64,000 nt of DNA. Origin: Selaginella moellendorffii. Its lineage: Eukaryota; Streptophyta; Lycopodiopsida; Selaginellales; Selaginellaceae. The stretch spans positions 3,555,138 through 3,619,137 of the forward strand of contig NW_003314267.1 of the NCBI RefSeq assembly GCF_000143415.4, given 5' to 3'. The first letter of the stretch is position 1. Every line of letters begins with the position of its first letter. The notes under the pieces were generated by a model. It saw only the letters and a list, made by a program, of their open reading frames with translations, was not told the origin of the DNA and did no database searches. This document shows positions 58,820 through 64,000 of this stretch, piece by piece. Position numbers and translations under genes: made by a program.

Positions 58820-61353
58820 ATGGAGAACGATTTGAACGGAGGTAAGAGCGAAATGTGTGAAGCTATGGCGCATTCTTGTGACGCATTCCACTCGCAGATC
58901 CATCTCCCGCGCCTCGGGAATCTCCCGAGACGTTCCAATCGCTGCACGACGGCCACAATCCATCCGGCGGGCACGAAGGTGAGGACAAACGAATGGGCGC
59001 ATTCTTTCTCACGGATTTGGATGCGCAGCAGCCGAGCCTTTCGAATCGCTGCTGGACGGATTTTTGGACAAGAATCGATCCACGCTCGAAGGCATCGTGA
59101 GCGATCCTCCGATATTCTACCAGAAGTATCCCAATGTGGACGTGGAAGTGGCGTCCTTTAGCACTCCGGCCAAGGCGGTGCCCAGCCTTCTCCATCACAG
59201 GCTCGAGGATTCGAGAAACGATGGGACGCTGGCCACCGAGATCGTTGCTCGACTCCGAGAGGCTGCTACAAATCACTGCGTTTTCCTCGTCGGTGGAAAG
59301 GGGTGTGGAAAGACGAGAACTCTCTACGAAGTCCTGGCACAGAACTTTGGATTCTACTTCGTGGCCTCGCGGGTAGAGAACGGTGAATCCAAGGACTTCG
59401 CAGCGGTCGTAGAGACGCTCAAGCTTTGCTACCCGAGTCACAACAAGGCCACCGAGTTTATCCCCCGACGAGTTGGCATGGATGTGGCACTGTGTGCTTT
59501 GGTGGCGAGGTTGGCCATCTTTTCGAAGGTTCTGGAGATCAAGCCGGGGATCTCGCCGCTGGAGTGGTTGATTTGCCAGACTGAGTGCCGGCCTCGAGAC
59601 GTGTTCCGGGAGTTGACGCTGTTCGTGATCAAGCAAGAGTTGCCGAGCGCGTACCTGGAAGAGAAGTTCTCGGCTCTCGTCCAAGAAGCTTACGAGAGGA
59701 TCGATGGTGGTCTAGCAGGCAGCAGCGGGAAGCTGCTGTTTGTGGTGGACGAGGCACTGCCGCCGCTCAGGAACAGGTTTAGATCCGACATCCACCCGGC
59801 GAAGCTCAAGAGTTTGCTCTCGCAGGCCGTCAAGGCGTTTAGAACGCAGAAGAAGGTTCCAACAGCGTGCATTCTAGCTGGAACGGGGGGAGAACTTCTC
59901 GCGGAGGCTCAGGATATGGAATCGCCGGTTTGCAGCGGGGAGTCCGAGCAGCTCACGCAGGAAATAGTGGCTACTACCCAAACTTTTGAAGATTCCAGCA
60001 GCTTTGGAGCCTTCTCGGACTATGTGTCCAGCTTTTTGGGCCCCGGCGACTACAAAAGGCTGTTTTCCAAGTACTACCAGGCCCGTGCTGGCACAATCGC
60101 TAGTGCTCTGCACGCGTACATCAGCAGGCGTACCCCGAGAGAGAAGGCTTTGGAATTTCTGGAGGACTTCGCATTAACACTCGCGACCAAAGGTGGCAGC
60201 CAGCTAAATGCACCGAATTCTGTCCACGACACATTGATGATCCTGCGCTCGGACCGTTACCTGCGGAGTGTGCTCAGAGACATTACAGAGGCGTTCTACT
60301 TGGGTGGGAAAGGCTACTGTTTCACGCACAACTCGTCAATCAAGCTCGTCGACCTGGGGATCGGCGTGTTAAAGCTGGGATTTTGCGACTCCAATCCTCT
60401 CGAGGTGGCCACGAGAGAAGCTCCTATCAACAAGGACGCAGTCAAGTGGAACTATGCCGTGTGTGCGATGGTGACGGAGAGACTCGTCCAGACGGCACTG
60501 TGCTACATCTTTGTGCCGAAAGTGAGGGAGGAAATTTTCCACTGGTTGAAGGCCTGACAAGCGAGAGCGAACGTGTCTCCCACTTCGAAAAGTACTGCGC
60601 TGCGTACATCCTGGACCTGTTTAGCCGGGACGAGCCACTGGAGAAGCTGTTCGTCCAGGACAGGGAAAGAAGTGCACCACAAGGAAATGATGCTGCGGTG
60701 GAGCTGGAGCAGGAAACGAACGTTAATGCTGACTCTGTTGCTGTCAAGAAATANNNNNNNNNNNNNNNNNNNNNNNNNNNNNNNNNNNNNNNNNNNNNNN
60801 NNNNNNNNNNNNNNNNNNNNNNNNNNNNNNNNNNNNNNNNNNNNNNNNNNNNNGCGTGGAGCTTGTCAAGGCCAGAGTTAAGCTCCCAGCTCCACAGGCC
60901 GGCACCCCTCTAATGGTTCGACTGGGACAGAATTGGACGTTTGAGAGATGGCTTGGCCTGGGACGTGACAGGCCAACATTCCTACAGACTAAAACCGACA
61001 ACCAGTTTGGACCCGACTTCATAACAATCCTGGAAATGCCCAAGCTCAAGAAGGAGATCCTTCTCAACATACAAGTGCGGCAGGGAATGGCTGCGGACCG
61101 TTTGGATTCTCGGGAGTTCTTCGCGCACAACAAGCAGCGCCAGGTTCTCGAGAGGAACAGGGAAAACTCGAGCTTGCTGTCCAAGTGCTGGAGTTCCGGC
61201 TGGGTGGAACTTCGCTTATCTCCTTGCAAGAGGATACAGCACGACGACAGGCCTTTCCCGACGGACAAGCCTTGCATCCGCGCCTACATTGACAAGACCA
61301 ACCTCTACAAGATCTTTCCAAAGCTCCTTCAGCATCTCCGGCGAAAGTTATAG
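58820..61353 (+). CDS. Crinkler-type P-loop NTPase / nuclease-like protein (interrupted by gap)
   Basis: Exon 1 is 58820-58841 (MENDLNG plus one base). The intron 58842-59028 is followed by an exon reading AAEPFESLLDGF in frame. Walker A GGKGCGKT is at about residues 97-104 and Walker B LLFVVDEA near 240-250. The C-terminal part after the gap has FGPDFITILEMP followed by LLNIQVRQG, like the restriction-endonuclease-fold domain that follows the NTPase in Crinkler (CR) proteins. CR proteins are known as effectors or toxins of eukaryotic microbes and occur in some plant genomes; the role here is unknown. The frame meets TGA at 60555-60557. A 44-nt intron (60522-60565) or a one-base error would restore it. 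The 100-N gap lies in the linker. No secretion signal is visible. Confidence 0.6.
60754..60853. other. Assembly gap (100 N)
   Basis: Exactly 100 N bases, the usual placeholder for a gap of unknown length, fall inside the NTPase/nuclease-like gene. Confidence 0.99.
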
Positions 61354-61412
61354 CAGTGAAAAACAAGCTCTTTCTATATATTTTCGACGGGAGTTTTCTC
61401 GGTGGCAACACT

Positions 61413-61951
61413 CTAGCAAAGGGAGGTCCCTTTGGTGCAGCGGCCGACGAACACTCCGTCCTGATACGGACCAGCGAAGTTGAGGTAAGCGATGAAGTTG
61501 ATCGGGCAAGTAGTGCTAAAGTCGTTCACTTGGGACTTGTATTTGCAGGCCAGGGACGTGAACGCCGGGCAGCAAGCCGAGGTCGGGAACGGTGCCTTGC
61601 AGACTCTGGTCACGGACGAGTAATCCACCTTGGAAAAGTCGGTTGAGCAGGCTGCATCACAAAGAATACAAGAGATCACAGGCAGAAAAAGAAGCTGGAA
61701 AGCCCCTGGAGGAGAAAAACAAGATCAAAGCTCTTACATTGTGAAGATTGGAGAAGTCGACGACCAAACTGTCCTGGATCTAATCCACCAGCAGCAGCAG
61801 CAGCAGCAGCTATAAGATTTACAAGCGCAAGAGATCGGTTTAGTACATGGATCAAAGCGAGCACAGTGGAAGGAAGGAAGAGAATGTAAGCACCATATCC
61901 AGCAGCTGCGAGAAATAGTAGAACAAGCAAGGAAGAAGAGCGCGCGCCCAT
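61413..61951 (-). CDS. LORELEI-like (LLG) small cysteine-rich protein
   Basis: Two exons (61738-61951 and 61413-61651) join in phase 1 to give 150 residues. The N-terminus (MGARSSSLLVLLFLAAAGYG) is signal-peptide-like. An alanine run comes from a CAG repeat at 61789-61810. The mature part has eight cysteines in the LORELEI/LLG spacing: a CSTDF start, ACC, CKYKSQVND with the family Asn-Asp pair, then C and C. LLG proteins are GPI-linked co-receptors for CrRLK1L receptor kinases such as FERONIA. This copy ends soon after the last cysteine (CTKGTSLC), so the usual hydrophobic GPI tail is missing unless an unrecognised exon supplies it. A TATAAAG lies at 61998-62004, about 50 bp upstream on this strand. 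Confidence 0.75.
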
Positions 61952-62221
61952 AGCTTCTTCTCGACCGACGACGTACACTTTACTTGAGAGGCAAAGGCTT
62001 TATAAAAACTGGCCGTCACGAGTGACGGGCGAGGGCACTCAAGACAGCGGCTCACGACAAGCGTGACGGGCATCGACGCGTCGGTGTGTTAAATGGTAGC
62101 GACATAAGGTAGCGCCCGTCAAGGTCGTCTGGCACATCGTACGGACGGACGCGCCCCTGGTTCGACTCTTCTCCACGCCATTTGGAGGAGGGCATATTCC
62201 ACAAGATGAGCTTGAGCTCTT

Positions 62222-63659
62222 ATGGCTCCTCACGCAGCGATCTTCTCCATGGATGGTCCCGGGCATTTAAATCCGATGCTGGAGCTCGCGGAGAGATTGC
62301 AGCAGCAGCATGGATTCGCCATCACAGTGCTCGCCTCGCCGCTGACAGACGCTGCCCCGCTCGCGCGAAAGCATCCCAGCGTGAAGTTCGTGACAGTTCC
62401 AGTTCCGGATGATCTCCTTCGCCTCGCCTGCATGGGTGATTTGTTCCGGATGGTGGATTCCATGCCAGGAGCAGTGGAAGAGGCCGTGCGCGAGCTGGAT
62501 CCTCCCGCGACGATGGTGATCGCGGATGGATTCGTGGGCTGGACGCAGGACGTTGCCGACAAGCTCGGGATCGCGAGAGTGTTCTTCTGGACGGCGTCGG
62601 CGGCGTGCGAGATCGTTTGCTCCAACATCCTGGAGCTCAAGTCTCGAGGCTATCTGCCAGTCAAGAGTAAGTTTGTCAAGGATGATCTTCTTTTAAAAGT
62701 TGATGAGCACTTCTTCTCCAGGAAACTTGGAAGACGAGAGTGTCATCGATTTCCTGCCGGGGCTGACTGGCATGACTCGAAAGGATTTGCCGCTGGCCTT
62801 CTATGACGACGACGTCTGCCTGGATTTCATTGGAAAAGCTTGCGCGAGGCGTCCAGAGGCGTTTTGCGTGCTCGCGAACACGTTCCAGGAGCTAGAACCA
62901 GTGGCCATCGCCGCGATGCGCGAGAGGATGAGGTACTTTGCGATTGGGCCACTGATCCCTCGGGCTCTTCTCCGCGAAGCGCAGCTCCCCAGGGAGGATT
63001 TGCGCGATCACGACGAGCATCTCGGCTGCATGGAGTGGCTGGATCGCCAGCTTCCGGCGTCGATCCTCTACATCGCGTTTGGGAGCGTCGCAGTGCTCTC
63101 CTTCCGCCAAGTGAAGGAGATTCTCGACGCGCTGCAAGCTTCCAATCAGGCGTTCTTGTGGAGCTTCCGGAAGAACTTTGTCGTGGATGTTCCGGACAAC
63201 GATCACAAGGCCCTGGACGAGCTTCTAGATCGAGCCAAGGCCATGGAATCCAGGCTCGTGTCGTGGGCTCCCCAGCTCCACGTCCTGCGGCACCCAGCGG
63301 TGGTGGGATTCGTGACCCACTGCGGCTGGAACTCGACCATGGAGGCGATCAGCTCCGGCGTTCCAATGCTCGCGTGGCCGCGCACGTCGGAGCAAAACAT
63401 GAACTCCAAGCGCATGGTCGAGGAGTGGAAGATCGCGCTGGGCGTGAACAACCATGGCCAGGACACGGACGATCCCCCGCGAGTGATCCAGTCCCGGGAG
63501 ATCGCGAGGCTGATCGAGGAGCTCAATGGGGAAGAGGGCAAATCGATGAAGGAGAATGTGTTGCGATTGAGAGACGCGCTCCGGGCGGCGCATGGACCCG
63601 GTGGATCGGCGTGCGAGAGCTTGCGCGAATTCGCAGAGTGTTTCGCGAAGAGCCGCTAG
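62222..63659 (+). CDS. UDP-glycosyltransferase (plant family 1)
   Basis: Two exons (62222-62666 and 62722-63659) give 460 residues; the 55-nt intron (GTAAG to CTCCAG) is phase 1. The N-terminal acceptor half has the catalytic His at residue 15 (GPGHLNP). The C-terminal half holds the 44-residue PSPG box from W330 (WAPQLHVLRHP, HCGWNSTMEA, ending TSEQ). The final Gln is typical of enzymes using UDP-glucose. Such enzymes glycosylate small molecules (phenolics, terpenoids, hormones) in the cytosol; the acceptor cannot be predicted. The length is normal for the family. A second UGT follows in the same orientation. Confidence 0.92.
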
Positions 63660-63721
63660 TCTACGCTAGTCAAACGCTCAGTCAAACTCTTACTCAAAAC
63701 GCTTAGTCAAACGGTCAATGT

Positions 63722-63728
63722 TATTTAA
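63722..63728 (+). promoter_or_regulatory. TATA-like element of the second UGT
   Basis: TATTTAA lies 37-43 bp upstream of the ATG at 63765, leaving room for only a very short leader. Confidence 0.4.
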
Positions 63729-63764
63729 ACCTTCCTCGCAAGAGCCCTAAGTTGAGATTCGTCC

Positions 63765-64000
63765 ATGGCGGAACAGCACGCCGTGGTTGTGGCTTATCCA
63801 GGGCAAGGCCACATCAATCCGCTGATGCAGCTCTCCCTGCGCCTGGCGAGCTCCATGGGATTCTTCGTCACCTTCGTCACGACGAGGGGCAACCACGAGA
63901 GCATTCTAGCGGCGTGGGAACGGCAGGGCGTGGCGCCGCCGTGGGAGCGCGGCCTCTCCATCCAAATGCGCCCCATCCCCGACGATGTGCTCCCGCCGCG
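63765..64000 (+). CDS. UDP-glycosyltransferase, 5' part, cut by window edge
   Basis: The frame opens MAEQHAVVVAYPGQGHINPL, with the catalytic His at residue 16 and the HINPL motif typical of plant UGTs. It stays open to the window end (78 codons). It is about 105 bp downstream of the preceding UGT but not closely similar to it at the N-terminus, so the pair is an old tandem or a wider cluster. Confidence 0.88.
   Translation, partial: MAEQHAVVVAYPGQGHINPLMQLSLRLASSMGFFVTFVTTRGNHESILAAWERQGVAPPWERGLSIQMRPIPDDVLPP

Overview
This is nuclear DNA of a land plant. The evidence is a tandem pair of PSPG-box UDP-glycosyltransferases, a LORELEI-like protein gene, two F-box/kelch genes, a plant-type CCCH16/NUP42-like nucleoporin gene, plant-type TTTAGGG motifs and LTR retroelements with an initiator-Met-tRNA type primer site. 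The genes of the right arm have very short introns (about 44 to 190 nt, mostly 45-70 nt). That, plus the mixture of families, makes me favour a lycophyte such as Selaginella; this is an inference, not something the sequence states. One 100-N assembly gap lies at 60754-60853.

Left and centre (1 to about 53 kb) is a deep stack of nested transposable elements. I resolve four copies (A, B, C, D) of one large non-coding LTR retroelement (LARD-like: LTR up to about 1.9 kb carrying a GAGATGGAGTCC-type minisatellite, about 4 kb internal region without gag/pol). Matching 5-bp target duplications show the order. Element D (20959-50140, CTTGG on both sides) sits inside the 3' LTR of element A. Element B (21612-28444, right end lost) sits in the 5' LTR of D. 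Element C (34750-42646, AAAAG on both sides, nearly identical LTRs) sits in an intron of a transposon gene within D. A fragment of a different, gypsy-like LTR element lies at about 17.6-19.28 kb, with a second fragment at about 51.1-51.5 kb.

Inside this stack are two transposon islands, T1 (3289 to at least 15774) and T2 (about 28445-47094). They have the same layout: a minus-strand transposase-like gene (DUF7869-like in T1, MULE/SWIM-like in T2), then an intergenic stretch with telomere-like repeats, then a long multi-exon plus-strand gene. The plus-strand genes encode a ParB-like domain followed by a permuted (beta-class) DNA-methyltransferase-like domain; T1 adds a C-terminal FCP1/HAD-like domain. 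Both islands are decayed, and every in-frame stop I could place can arise by one C-to-T (or G-to-A) transition. T1 is also peppered with about 20 copies of an imperfect palindrome (core GGCATGAGGCCTCATGCC), several inside short introns just upstream of the 3' splice site. The same palindrome and the T1 left terminal sequence recur in a 287-bp MITE at 50786-51072, tying the T1 genes, the palindrome and the MITE into one transposon family. This is the part of the window most likely to be undescribed.

Right arm (about 53-64 kb) is ordinary gene space: an AT-rich broken GNA-lectin-like ORF pair, two tandem F-box/kelch genes, the CCCH16/NUP42-like gene head-to-head (61 bp between start codons, two telo-boxes) with a Crinkler-type NTPase/nuclease-like gene, a LORELEI-like gene, and two UGT genes, the second cut by the window edge.
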